DNA from: Acholeplasmatales bacterium
GTDB lineage: Bacteria; Bacillota_I; Bacilli_A; Izemoplasmatales; Izemoplasmataceae
Direction of reading: 5' to 3'
Assembly (NCBI GenBank): GCA_007694145.1
Contig: RECF01000033.1
Coordinates: 1-47,770 of the forward strand
DNA: 47,770 nucleotides
A model generated the notes under the pieces. That model was given only the letters and a program-made list of their open reading frames with translations, made no database searches and was not told the DNA's origin. Positions 1 through 7,925 of this stretch are shown here, in pieces. Numbering within the stretch: position 1 is the first letter of the stretch; each line of letters opens with the position of its first letter. The position numbers and the translations under genes are program-made.

Positions 1-3
1 ATC

Positions 4-948
4 ATGAAAAAACTGATTTTGATGGTAATGCTGTCGTATATGGGCTTGTTCGTATTGGCCTGCGGTGTCAAGATAGACACACCAAACGACCCAGTCGATA
101 CCCTACCGCTTTCGGTCGTCACCGCACCCGGTCGACCGCTCTTGCGACAAGATGCCATCTTCACATCCTATGACGATTTCGCAGTCTTTCTCGCGCAGTA
201 TCATGCAAAGTTTCCCGATCCACGCCACGCACTTGATGCATTGGCTTCGGCGTTTGATGCCGATTTCTTCACATCTCACGGCCTGTATCTCACCGTCATG
301 CATGAAAAACACGGTATTGACCTGACTGTTTCTCGCGCAGAACAAACCGGTGACACAGCCCATGTCCATGTTCGTCATCAGTTGCCGGCCTTCTATCCCA
401 TCGATTCGACCGACACATACTATGTCGGCGTCCCTTTTGTCAAAGACTCCCCCCACACGCAACGCGTGTTTCACCATGATGTGGCACCCTCCGCGAGCGA
501 ACCGGCGCCACATTACTTGTTTCCAGCTGCTTATACGGAAACCGGCCCATTTTGGGAAATCTTACCCATCGATGATTATGATACCTTGCAAACGATCTAC
601 AACACCATGAAAGATCACTTCACCGACCGGACACTTTGTTCGACATACGGCGGATGCGTGTATGATGGTCATCACGGTTTCCATGACTTAATCCGCACCT
701 ATGATGACGCGTTCTTTACCGAGTCGTTTTTGCTGTTTGTTCCCATCATGGAAAATTCCGGGTCCAACCGTCATACGCTTGACGCCCTATCGATTGACGA
801 TGCGACACTGACGCTTCACCTGAGTCGCCATATTCCTGAAATCGGCACCATGGACATGAAAAATTGGTTGCTGATTGTCGAGGTTGAACGCGGTGAATCC
901 CTCGATGCCTTCCATCTCGATGTCACCGTCCACCGAAAACTGCCCTAA
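4..948 (+). CDS. Lipoprotein of unknown function
   Basis: A 314-residue protein that I do not recognise. The N-terminus is a lipoprotein signal: Met-Lys-Lys, a hydrophobic stretch, then V-L-A-C with Cys20 as the expected lipidated residue, so the mature protein should be tethered outside the cytoplasmic membrane. The rest is soluble, rich in His, Asp and Tyr, with no repeats or catalytic motif I can name. A ribosome binding site cannot be judged because only three bases precede the ATG. A strong terminator follows at 960-1001, so it ends its transcription unit. The signal is clear; the function is unknown. Confidence 0.8.
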   Translation: MKKLILMVMLSYMGLFVLACGVKIDTPNDPVDTLPLSVVTAPGRPLLRQDAIFTSYDDFAVFLAQYHAKFPDPRHALDALASAFDADFFTSHGLYLTVMHEKHGIDLTVSRAEQTGDTAHVHVRHQLPAFYPIDSTDTYYVGVPFVKDSPHTQRVFHHDVAPSASEPAPHYLFPAAYTETGPFWEILPIDDYDTLQTIYNTMKDHFTDRTLCSTYGGCVYDGHHGFHDLIRTYDDAFFTESFLLFVPIMENSGSNRHTLDALSIDDATLTLHLSRHIPEIGTMDMKNWLLIVEVERGESLDAFHLDVTVHRKLP

Positions 949-959
949 ACCCTCTTATG

Positions 960-1001
960 ACCACCCCCGTCTTCAAAACGAAAACGGGGGTGGTTTTTTT
1001 T
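960..1001 (+). terminator. Intrinsic terminator after the lipoprotein gene
   Basis: A ten-base-pair stem (CCACCCCCGT at 961-970 with ACGGGGGTGG at 984-993) is followed by eight T. It separates the rightward lipoprotein gene from the convergent photolyase-related gene ending at 1000. The reverse direction lacks a T run, so it acts on the plus strand only. Confidence 0.85.
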
Positions 1002-2454
1002 ATGTGGTAAGCCAAGGTGCGGCAATCTGTTCGAATCGTCGCATCGCGGCGTCATCGTGTCGGTTGAGATGTTGAAGCAACACTTTGAGTCGTGGATTCG
1101 CCGCAATAACCGCCTTATGGTCCCGTAAAAAGAGATAGAACAACGCATTCCAAAGGGACATCCATTCCCCGGCGGGGTCATAACCCATTTTACTCAAGTA
1201 ATGCGCGCCGCTGAAATAGGGCTTCGTTGTCAAGAGCGGACCCGAAGCAAATTGACTCATCCCGTAAATATTAGGCACCATAACCCAGTCATATGCATCG
1301 ATGAACATCGTCATGAAAAACCGGTGGATCGCATCGGGATCGGTCCGAACCAACAACATAAAGTTGCCCAGAACCATCAGCCGCTCGATATGATGTGCGT
1401 AAGCCGTGCGATGAATTTTCTCGATGACGAGGTCAAGCGCTTCAACACCGACCCCTTCACCATAAAAACCACGATGAAGCGGTCGGTTATGATGCAAGTA
1501 ATTTTGCTTGCGCATCCAGTCGCCCTTGAGGACATACATCGCCCGCATGAACTCGCGCCAACCGACAATTTGGCGGATGAAGCCTTCTTTTGAAGACAAC
1601 ACCACCGGGGCCTCTAAAACCGCGTCGACGATTTCGCGTGGGGAAAGCAGACCGATATTGAGCGGTGCGGAGAGTTTGCTGTGAAACACGCTGTCATGAC
1701 TTGTGGACAACGCATCCTGATACGGTCCGAAGTCGTTCAGTTGATGGCGCATGAAATAGTCGAGCAAGGCCAGGGCTTGTTCGCGGGTGACGGGATGGTT
1801 GAATGTTTCGGCTTGGCCGGGGTGATCGGGAAAATGCGCTTCAACATACGCCATCGCCGCTAGGATGCGTGCATCCTGTTCAAACACCAGTGGCTTAGGA
1901 ACCGTGTATCCGGCCGGCAACTTACGACGGTTTTCCGTATCAAAACTGTACCGACCCCCCTCAGGATTCACCCCGACCATCATAATATCGAGCCGGCGGC
2001 GCTGAAAAGCGTAAAAATCGGCCATAAAATAGCGCTTTTTGTTATGGAAGAAACTTGTGAAAACGTGACGTTCCGTCAGAAAATTCGGGCTTTCAATCAC
2101 CTGAAGCGGTGTGTCGGTCTCAACGGACAACTGCTCAAGTTCTCGCGTTCTCGCCTGATCGACAGGGTCGTAGATATACACAGCGGGTGCCGCCTCAAAC
2201 AACCGTCTAAGTGTTTTTTTGCACGCCAGATGATAATCCACATAACAGCACCGCATCCCCTTGGCCTCTAACCGTTCATAAAAGGCCTGCATCGAGGCCC
2301 GGTGCATAATCAGTTTCTGCTTGTGATACAAGACATCGTGGGCCGTATCACGAAAATAGGCCGGATGCTCAATGAGGATAATCGTCTTGTCAGGGTGGGT
2401 AAACACGGCTTCAAAGAGTTGGTTCGGTAGAACGAGTAAAATCTCACGTCCCAT
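1000..2454 (-). CDS. Photolyase/cryptochrome-related protein (FeS-BCP / DPRP type), cysteine-free C-terminal half
   Basis: Member of the bacterial photolyase-related family (Pfam DPRP; PhrB/CryB-like), whose studied members are FAD enzymes that repair (6-4) photoproducts or sense light. An N-terminal Rossmann-like antenna domain (about residues 1-140) is followed by an all-helical FAD domain; the family block NIYGMSQFASG and the TTKPYFSGAHYLSKM stretch are clear. Known members hold a 4Fe-4S cluster with four cysteines in the C-terminal half. Here the only cysteines (C-C at about 70 and one near 78) are in the N-terminal domain, and the usual CPFNALYW-like segment reads MSLWNALFYLF, so the cluster ligands are absent. 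I chose the ATG at 2454; an in-frame one at 2466 also exists. It overlaps the end of the cry-DASH gene by 11 bases and is the last gene of that operon. Confidence 0.85.
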   Translation of the reverse strand: MGREILLVLPNQLFEAVFTHPDKTIILIEHPAYFRDTAHDVLYHKQKLIMHRASMQAFYERLEAKGMRCCYVDYHLACKKTLRRLFEAAPAVYIYDPVDQARTRELEQLSVETDTPLQVIESPNFLTERHVFTSFFHNKKRYFMADFYAFQRRRLDIMMVGVNPEGGRYSFDTENRRKLPAGYTVPKPLVFEQDARILAAMAYVEAHFPDHPGQAETFNHPVTREQALALLDYFMRHQLNDFGPYQDALSTSHDSVFHSKLSAPLNIGLLSPREIVDAVLEAPVVLSSKEGFIRQIVGWREFMRAMYVLKGDWMRKQNYLHHNRPLHRGFYGEGVGVEALDLVIEKIHRTAYAHHIERLMVLGNFMLLVRTDPDAIHRFFMTMFIDAYDWVMVPNIYGMSQFASGPLLTTKPYFSGAHYLSKMGYDPAGEWMSLWNALFYLFLRDHKAVIAANPRLKVLLQHLNRHDDAAMRRFEQIAAPWLTT

Positions 2455-3913
2455 CGTGATCACCACGCTTTCGGCGGGCTATCTCGGCGGCTTCAAGGTA
2501 GCGGGCTTTCTGCCGTGCAGCCGACTTGAATAAGTCGACAAGCGGTGTGGGATAATCTTCACCCAACACACAACCATACGCGACCTGCAAAGCTTCTGGC
2601 AGTGTATGGACCGTATAAATGTGCGAAGACGGCACATCTTTCAACGCTTTGAGCCAAAACTTGGCGTAAGCCCCTTCAGGATCATAGGTCTGCCCTTGCT
2701 TGATGACATTGAAGAAACGGAAATCACGGGCATCGTTGCCCACCCCGGCGACATAGTTCCAGTTGCCGTAGTTGCTTGAGACATCATGGTCAATCAGATG
2801 CGCTTCAAACCAAGCGGCCCCTAGTCGCCAGTCGATGCCGAGGTTTTTCGTCAGGAAACTGGCCGCATTTTGCCTTGCCCGGTTCGACATGAAACCCGTC
2901 GTCTTCAGTTCCCGCATGGCCGCATCGACAAGCGGGTATCCGGTTCTACCTTCCGTCCAAGCCGTGAACCATCCGGCATCGGCATGCCAGTCGATGGCGA
3001 GATTTTTTAGTCCGCCCGGTTTGAACAGTTGGTTGCCATGCCGCATATGGATAAAGGAAAAATAGTCGCGCCAAAGCAACTCGTAAATCATCCACGTTGT
3101 CGAGTCATTTTTCGCTTGCGACCGCTCAAACTTGCGGATGGTCTCATACACATGACGCACCGACAAGCACCCGTGGGCAAGGTAGGGTGACCACTTGCTT
3201 GAATCATCAAGATACAACAACCCATTCCGTGTTTCCTTGTAACGGGCCAGCGAGCGGGTTTGATAGCTATAATGCTTGAGTCGGTCAAGCCCAGCCCCTT
3301 CGCCACCTTTGAAGCGTCTATGTACCGCCTGGTCGTTTGGTAATCGTGCTTCGATGGCATCCGTTTCCATCACGCCGGTGATGCCTAAATCGCGTTGTTT
3401 CAGAGGTACGGGCAAAGCTGGTCGTACGGCTAAGGTTGACTCCACTGCTTTGCGAAACTGTGTGAATACCTCGGGTAAGGCTTCAAGAGGAAAGGGTAAA
3501 TCATCAGGATGAAGCAACGTTTTTTCAAACAGGACATGGTGTTTCAACTGTGACACGTTACGTACCGCTTTAAGTGCCTTCTTTTCATCATGACCCGGAA
3601 GATCATGCACATAGAGGTCACCGACATCATACTGTTCGGCGAGGGCTCTTATGACATCTTCGGGCCGCCCGAACTTGACAAAAAGCGGCACGTTTAAGAC
3701 GGAAAGTCGGGACGCGAGATCCACTAAACTATCATGAAGAAACGCCCATTGCAGCGCACTTTTTTTAGGGACACCGTCAAACCGGTACTCAAACCAGGTC
3801 GGTTCAAGACAAAAAACGCCCAAGACGGCGTCGTGGGCATGCATCGCTTGATGCAAGGCTGGGTGGTCATGGGTCCTGAGATCATTGCGGAACCAGACAA
3901 GGGCTTTGGCCAT
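2444..3913 (-). CDS. Cryptochrome DASH-type photolyase
   Basis: A 489-residue FAD- and probably MTHF-binding flavoprotein of the cryptochrome/photolyase superfamily. DASH proteins repair cyclobutane pyrimidine dimers, best in single-stranded DNA. The start MAKALVWFRNDLR is the antenna-domain signature. The DASH-specific block YELLWRDYFSFIHMRHG and the FAD/DNA-binding region TGYPLVDAAMRELKTTGFMSNRARQN followed by NYGNWNYVAGVGNDAR then FRFFNVIKQ place it in the DASH branch rather than class I CPD photolyases. Length is usual for the family. An AGGAGG motif (3921-3926) lies 7 bases before the ATG. It is the middle gene of a three-gene operon, 30 bases after the DUF3159-like gene, and overlaps the next gene, so two light-dependent repair flavoproteins are made together. 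Confidence 0.92.
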   Translation of the reverse strand: MAKALVWFRNDLRTHDHPALHQAMHAHDAVLGVFCLEPTWFEYRFDGVPKKSALQWAFLHDSLVDLASRLSVLNVPLFVKFGRPEDVIRALAEQYDVGDLYVHDLPGHDEKKALKAVRNVSQLKHHVLFEKTLLHPDDLPFPLEALPEVFTQFRKAVESTLAVRPALPVPLKQRDLGITGVMETDAIEARLPNDQAVHRRFKGGEGAGLDRLKHYSYQTRSLARYKETRNGLLYLDDSSKWSPYLAHGCLSVRHVYETIRKFERSQAKNDSTTWMIYELLWRDYFSFIHMRHGNQLFKPGGLKNLAIDWHADAGWFTAWTEGRTGYPLVDAAMRELKTTGFMSNRARQNAASFLTKNLGIDWRLGAAWFEAHLIDHDVSSNYGNWNYVAGVGNDARDFRFFNVIKQGQTYDPEGAYAKFWLKALKDVPSSHIYTVHTLPEALQVAYGCVLGEDYPTPLVDLFKSAARQKARYLEAAEIARRKRGDHDGT

Positions 3914-3943
3914 AAACCATACCTCCTAGAAATGTGGGAGTCT

Positions 3944-4615
3944 CTAAAATCCGCGGGTTTGACCGCGATATGGGGGTTCGTCTCCCCGGTCATACTCATC
4001 GATACCCGGACCGCCAAGACGGCGCAGGCGCCACAAGCCATAAACATACGTAAACACTAACCCAACAAACAACAAAGGAAACCCGAGTAAGGTGTTGTAA
4101 AACGCCAAACGCACCGGATCGCCTTCAAGATACAACACGATCTGAGCCACCAAACGCACCAGGAAAAAGAGCGCCCAACCGATGGTCACTTCCGTATAGG
4201 CCGGCCTGACGTCGGCGCGCCAAAACCATGTCAGGGTCCAGCCCCGTGACACATGGCTGACCCACGCCGCCATCGGTCGACCGGCAACTAAGCTGACAAG
4301 CGCCAAAACAAACAAGGCTGCCGTAGACAAAATGCCGGGCAAGAAGTAGTTCGCCGCATTTTGCGCCAGATAAGCGAATCCAGACGCCACAAGCACCCCG
4401 AATAAACCACCGAGGGCATAAACCCACGACTGCTTGGCCATCCAGCGTTTAATCACCAAAGCCAACCCGATCAGTCCTGCCGCACCCAGCGCCATTTCAA
4501 GACGCGCGAACGCATTGACCGTCACAAACACGAGTGGGGGGAAAATCGCATCCAGTGTCTTGCCGGCTGCGACTGTTTTGAACTCTTCACGAATCTCACG
4601 CCATAATGCACGCAT
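3944..4615 (-). CDS. DUF3159-like integral membrane protein
   Basis: A 223-residue protein with about five or six membrane segments (from about residue 28 to 190) and a charged, Gly/Arg-rich C-terminal tail ending GGPGIDEYDRGDEPPYRG. The opening LDAIFPPLVFVTVNA and the segment around FYNTLLGFPLLFVGLVFTYVYG resemble DUF3159 membrane proteins, a family I know mainly from actinobacteria and whose function is not established. It is the first gene of the photolyase operon, with a promoter at 4648-4676 and AAGGAG ten bases before the ATG. Co-transcription with two photolyases suggests a link to light or oxidative stress, but this is only inference. Family assignment is moderate. Confidence 0.7.
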   Translation of the reverse strand: MRALWREIREEFKTVAAGKTLDAIFPPLVFVTVNAFARLEMALGAAGLIGLALVIKRWMAKQSWVYALGGLFGVLVASGFAYLAQNAANYFLPGILSTAALFVLALVSLVAGRPMAAWVSHVSRGWTLTWFWRADVRPAYTEVTIGWALFFLVRLVAQIVLYLEGDPVRLAFYNTLLGFPLLFVGLVFTYVYGLWRLRRLGGPGIDEYDRGDEPPYRGQTRGF

Positions 4616-4647
4616 AGACGCACATCCTCTCCTTGTTGCTTTACTTC

Positions 4648-4676
4648 ATCTTACCGCCATCTTCACAACCTGTCAA
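4648..4676 (-). promoter_or_regulatory. Promoter of the photolyase operon
   Basis: On the minus strand a perfect -35 (TTGACA, 4671-4676) is separated by 17 bases from TAAGAT (4648-4653). Transcription would start about 20 bases before the ribosome binding site of the DUF3159-like gene. It lies back to back with the HMA-protein promoter. Confidence 0.75.
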
Positions 4677-4753
4677 ACAATGAACCTTGCATCTTTCCAT
4701 ATTATGCAACGGCTCACAAAAAAAGCATGCCACCGGCGCTGTGCGGTGAAACA

Positions 4754-4762
4754 TGCTATGAT
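4754..4762 (+). promoter_or_regulatory. Extended -10 promoter of the HMA protein gene
   Basis: TGC followed by TATGAT (4757-4762) makes an extended -10 element about 44 bases before the GTG start. No good -35 is visible. It diverges from the photolyase-operon promoter about 80 bases away. Confidence 0.45.
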
Positions 4763-4805
4763 AAAGGGGAGAATACAACCTATACGCAAGAAAGGGGGGC
4801 CATCC

Positions 4806-5024
4806 GTGAAACACGTTGAGTATGAAGTCATCGGCATGCGCTGCATCGGTTGCTCGCTTGGCATTCAAAAACTGCTCAAGAAACAAAAAGCCATCGACAA
4901 CGTCGAAGTCGTCTTACATGAAAGTAAGCTGAAAATCGCTTATGACGAGTCGGCCATCGATGATGAGACCATTGTCAAAACGGTCGGCCGTCTCGGCTAC
5001 AAAGCCGTCCGAATCGAATCCTAA
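4806..5024 (+). CDS. Small HMA-domain metal-binding protein (CopZ-like)
   Basis: A 72-residue protein made of one heavy-metal-associated domain. The metal site GMRCIGC (M-x-C-x-x-C) lies near residues 9-15, as in CopZ copper chaperones and the N-terminal domains of copper P-type ATPases. I start it at the GTG at 4806, because a strong AAGGGGGG motif (4792-4799) sits six bases upstream and the HMA fold begins at once; the same frame is open further upstream but that part resembles nothing. No copper ATPase or regulator is adjacent, so the partner is elsewhere. The usual x-His/Ser before the second Cys is Ile-Gly here. A terminator follows. Confidence 0.85.
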   Translation: MKHVEYEVIGMRCIGCSLGIQKLLKKQKAIDNVEVVLHESKLKIAYDESAIDDETIVKTVGRLGYKAVRIES

Positions 5025-5036
5025 GACGCCAAGATA

Positions 5037-5069
5037 AAAGAATGGCACCCAAGCGGGGCCATTCTTTTT
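5037..5069. terminator. Bidirectional terminator between the HMA gene and trpB
   Basis: A ten-base-pair stem (AAAGAATGGC with GCCATTCTTT) has T-rich sequence on the right and A-rich sequence on the left. It can end the rightward HMA transcript and also the leftward trpB transcript, which stops at 5097. Confidence 0.75.
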
Positions 5070-5096
5070 CATTGTGACACCACTAGGTGTGTGTTT

Positions 5097-6278
5097 TCAG
5101 TGCTGTTTACGGCCATTTTGATATGCATAGATAGCTTCAACGTCCTTGTCGCCGCGTCCTGACAAGTTGACGACAATAATCTGATCTTGACGCATGGTCG
5201 GGGCGATGCGAATGGCTTCGGCTACGGCATGTGCCGTCTCAATGGCGGGGATGATGCCTTCGGTCCTCGACAGTTCATACAAGGCGTCCACCGCTTCCTC
5301 ATCGGTTGCGGCCACATACTCGACACGGCCCGTTTCTTGCAAGTAGGCATGTTCTGGACCGATGCCCGGGTAATCAAGCCCGGCAGAGATGCTGTAGACT
5401 GGACTGATCGTGTCATCGTCTTCAAGGACGACACGTGTACGCATGCCATGGATGACACCGGTCCTACCAAGCATCATCGTCGCGGCGTGGTCTTTGGTCT
5501 CAAGGCCCTTGCCCGCTGCTTCAACACCGATGATTTTCACTTCTAGATCATCGAGAAAGCCTTGATAAAGTCCGATGGCATTGGAACCGCCCCCTACACA
5601 CGCGATAACGACATCGGGCAGACGGTTTTCCTGTTGCAGAATTTGCGCCCGGGCCTCTTCGCCGATGACTTTTTGAAAGGTCCTGACAATGGTCGGGTAA
5701 GGATGCGGACCCACAGCACTACCGAGAAGATAAAACGTATCGTCGATGCGTTCAATCCATTGTCCAATCGCATAATCGACCGCGTCAACAAGCGTGGCGG
5801 TGCCTTGGCTAACACCGGTCACTTTCGCCCCGAGCATTTCCATGCGAAACACATTGAGACGCTGACGTTCCATGTCGATGGTCCCTTGATATATCTCGCA
5901 CTCCATGCCAAACAGCGCCGCAGCGGTCGCCGTGGCAACGCCATGTTGCCCGGCGCCCGTTTCGGCGATGACCCGCTTTTTACCCATGCGCTTAGCAAGC
6001 AAGATTTGACCGATGGTGTTGTTGATCTTGTGTGCACCCGTATGGTTCAAATCCTCGCGCTTGAAATAAATCTTCGCGCCGCCGAGCTTTTCGGTCAGAT
6101 TTCTTGCGAAGTAAAGCGGGTTCGCCCGACCGACATACTGCTTCAGTATTTCCTGGTACTCGGCGATGAACGCCGGATCAGCCATCGCTTCATTGAAAGC
6201 GACTTCGACTTCTGCCAGTGCCGCGAGCACCGGCGGTGGAACAAATTGCCCACCAAAGGTTCCAAATTGTGTTTTCAT
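5097..6278 (-). CDS. trpB: Tryptophan synthase beta chain
   Basis: TrpB joins indole and L-serine to make tryptophan, using PLP. At 393 residues it has the normal length of the alpha-dependent TrpB1 class. The PLP lysine lies in [13 protein letters not shown], the catalytic Glu in AETGAGQHG, and the phosphate-binding loop is GGGSNAIG. The start is the ATG at 6278 with an AGGAGG motif six bases upstream (6285-6290); the longer open frame runs into the T-box terminator. No trpA or other trp gene is next to it, so it may serve indole salvage or the rest of the pathway may be encoded elsewhere. It is preceded by a T-box leader reading a Trp codon, so expression should rise when tRNA-Trp is uncharged. 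Confidence 0.95.
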   Translation of the reverse strand: MKTQFGTFGGQFVPPPVLAALAEVEVAFNEAMADPAFIAEYQEILKQYVGRANPLYFARNLTEKLGGAKIYFKREDLNHTGAHKINNTIGQILLAKRMGKKRVIAETGAGQHGVATATAAALFGMECEIYQGTIDMERQRLNVFRMEMLGAKVTGVSQGTATLVDAVDYAIGQWIERIDDTFYLLGSAVGPHPYPTIVRTFQKVIGEEARAQILQQENRLPDVVIACVGGGSNAIGLYQGFLDDLEVKIIGVEAAGKGLETKDHAATMMLGRTGVIHGMRTRVVLEDDDTISPVYSISAGLDYPGIGPEHAYLQETGRVEYVAATDEEAVDALYELSRTEGIIPAIETAHAVAEAIRIAPTMRQDQIIVVNLSGRGDKDVEAIYAYQNGRKQH

Positions 6279-6290
6279 GACATGTCCTCC

Positions 6291-6567
6291 TTTTTTTAGG
6301 CTGACTGTCCGGACAATAAAAAAAGTCCGCCGCATGCAAAATCATGCAGAGGACGAACGTGTCGTGGTGCCACCTCATGTTCCACCCAAAGGGTGCTCTG
6401 TCCGGTACGATCATACCGTTTCCCGATAACGGGAGAACCCGTGAAACCCTACTATCATTCAGGTTTCCTCTCCTAGATCCATTCACCATCACGCCCATCA
6501 TCGGTTCACAGCACCACCGACTCTCTGAGGATGTTGCATCATGGTTACTACTTCTAGTCAACGATTT
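6291..6567 (-). promoter_or_regulatory. T-box riboswitch (Trp) of trpB
   Basis: Minus-strand leader with the parts of a T-box. The top of stem I reads AGAGAGTCGGTGGTGCTG at about 6507-6525. The probable specifier is GTGAA-TGG-ATC with TGG at 6479-6481, matching tryptophan. The T-box GGTGGCACCACG lies at 6363-6374, and the terminator hairpin at 6318-6354 ends in seven T. The UGGC bulge would pair with a tRNA ending G-C-C-A, which fits tRNA-Trp. Uncharged tRNA should favour the antiterminator and allow trpB transcription. Confidence 0.92.
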
Positions 6568-6573
6568 AACCAC

Positions 6574-6602
6574 ATCATACTGCATGCCTAAAGCTCTGTC
6601 AA
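6574..6602 (-). promoter_or_regulatory. Promoter of the trpB T-box transcript
   Basis: TTGACA (6597-6602), a 17-base spacer and TATGAT (6574-6579) on the minus strand: a near-perfect vegetative promoter placed just before the T-box stem I. Confidence 0.85.
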
Positions 6603-6692
6603 CCATCAAGCGTGCATTTTTCACATCAAAGTGCATGAAAACGCTCACGCCCCTTGCTTTCAGTCAACCTTTGAAAAACAGTGCGTCTAAGC

Positions 6693-6721
6693 TTGTTTTT
6701 TGCCAGGTGCTGTGATAGGAT
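6693..6721 (+). promoter_or_regulatory. Probable promoter of the aroF operon
   Basis: TTGTTT (6693-6698), 17 bases, then TAGGAT (6716-6721) preceded by TGA, which gives an extended -10. It would start a leader of about 180 bases before aroF. It is divergent from the trpB promoter. Confidence 0.5.
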
Positions 6722-6743
6722 TAATTCAAAGGTGGTTGAGACC

Positions 6744-6800
6744 ATGCGTAAAGACACAGTTCATTCGTATTATCGTTCGGGTGACATGAAGGATTGCTGA
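6744..6800 (+). CDS. Possible leader peptide of the aroF operon
   Basis: A short frame of 18 codons starting at an ATG eight bases after an AAAGGTGG motif (6728-6735) and ending in TGA. The peptide would be MRKDTVHSYYRSGDMKDC, with two adjacent tyrosine codons. It lies between the proposed promoter and a terminator hairpin at 6840-6867, the layout of a ribosome-mediated attenuator. Two Tyr codons are weak support on their own and it may not be translated. Confidence 0.35.
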   Translation: MRKDTVHSYYRSGDMKDC

Positions 6801-6837
6801 GCATTCCTTTTTACGCATTGGAGCGCCGAAATACCGA

Positions 6838-6868
6838 GTCCTATGGGGTGCCCCATAGGCTTTTTTTA
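6838..6868 (+). terminator. Leader terminator (attenuator) before aroF
   Basis: Stem CCTATGGGG/CCCCATAGG followed by a run of seven T, only 38 bases before the aroF start and inside its transcript. A terminator in this position implies control by attenuation. An upstream GCGTAAA segment can pair with TTTTACGC, and other short stems lie in between, so alternative folding is possible. Confidence 0.75.
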
Positions 6869-6905
6869 TTCCATCAACCCAAAATGCCAAAGGAGTGGAT
6901 GCATC

Positions 6906-7925
6906 ATGATCGTCAAAATGAAAAAAACTGCCACCAATGAACACTATGAACGCCTGGTTGCCTTCCTAAACGACAAAGGTTTTGAAATCAAAGACGTAAG
7001 CAGTGAGCACGTCCGAATCTTCGGTGTCATCGGCGATACCGCCACCATCGAGCCAGGTGATTTGCTTGCTTTTGATGGTGTATCCGAGGCCTTCCGGATT
7101 CAGACACCTTTCAAAAAAGCCAGTCGAACCATGAAAGCTGAAGACACGCTTGTCCGAATCAGCGATTCCTTAACGATTGGCGGTGACCAAACCGTCATCA
7201 TGGCTGGGCCATGTTCCGTAGAATCCTACGAACAACTCGATACCATCGCGCAAGCGGTCAAAGCCGCTGGCGCCCATGTCCTGCGGGGCGGGGCGTACAA
7301 GCCAAGAACTTCCCCTTACACATTTCAGGGGCTTGGTCTTGAAGGGCTTAAAATGATGCGTGATGTGGCCGACAAGCACGGTCTAGCGGTCGTCAGTGAA
7401 ATCACCAGTCCCGACTTGCTCGATGTCTTTGAACAATACGTAGACATTATGCAAGTGGGTGCGCGGAACATGCAAAACTATCCGCTGCTCAAAGCACTCG
7501 GACAATCACGCAAGCCCATCTTGCTCAAGCGTGGCCTCTCTGCGACGATAGAAGAATGGCTGATGGCCGCGGAGTATTTGCTTGCCGGTGGCAACGAAAA
7601 CGTCATCTTGTGTGAGCGGGGCATCCGTACCTTTGAAACATACACGCGCAACACACTTGATATTGCGGCCGTATTAGCCATTAAGGAACTGTCGCATTTA
7701 CCGGTCATTGTTGACCCTTCTCATGCGACCGGCAAGTGGCACATGATTGAAAAGGCCTCCCTTGCCTCCCTTGCAGTGGGGGCCGATGGCCTAATCATTG
7801 AAGTCCACCACGATCCCGAACGGGCGCTAAGTGACGGGGCCCAATCGCTAAAACCCGAAAAGTTTAGTGTGCTGATGGATAGTCTTCGTGAACTTGCACC
7901 GCTTTTAGGCAAGCAAATCCCATGA
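6906..7925 (+). CDS. aroF: 3-deoxy-7-phosphoheptulonate (DAHP) synthase
   Basis: First step of the shikimate pathway: phosphoenolpyruvate plus erythrose 4-phosphate give DAHP. The 339-residue protein is of the type I-beta class: a small N-terminal ferredoxin-like regulatory domain (about residues 1-70), then the TIM barrel. Visible barrel motifs are MAGPCSVES (PEP/metal), RGGAYKPRTSPYTFQG, QVGARNMQNYPLL, KPILLKRG and DPSHATGK. In this class the N-terminal domain gives feedback control, often by Tyr or Phe. The start is the ATG at 6906, ten bases after AAGGAG; an upstream in-frame ATG lies inside the leader terminator. The stop overlaps the tyrA start by four bases, so it leads the aroF-tyrA-aroA-aroC operon. 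Confidence 0.95.
   Translation: MIVKMKKTATNEHYERLVAFLNDKGFEIKDVSSEHVRIFGVIGDTATIEPGDLLAFDGVSEAFRIQTPFKKASRTMKAEDTLVRISDSLTIGGDQTVIMAGPCSVESYEQLDTIAQAVKAAGAHVLRGGAYKPRTSPYTFQGLGLEGLKMMRDVADKHGLAVVSEITSPDLLDVFEQYVDIMQVGARNMQNYPLLKALGQSRKPILLKRGLSATIEEWLMAAEYLLAGGNENVILCERGIRTFETYTRNTLDIAAVLAIKELSHLPVIVDPSHATGKWHMIEKASLASLAVGADGLIIEVHHDPERALSDGAQSLKPEKFSVLMDSLRELAPLLGKQIP

Noticed and set aside
4434-4805. N-terminal extension of the HMA protein
   Set aside because: It overlaps the DUF3159-like gene and both promoters; a strong ribosome binding site marks the GTG at 4806.
5562-6299. 245-residue open frame on the plus strand
   Set aside because: Opposite trpB, a clear gene. No family features.
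6190-6648. 152-residue frame on the minus strand in the trpB leader
   Set aside because: It runs through the T-box, its terminator and the true trpB start in another frame.
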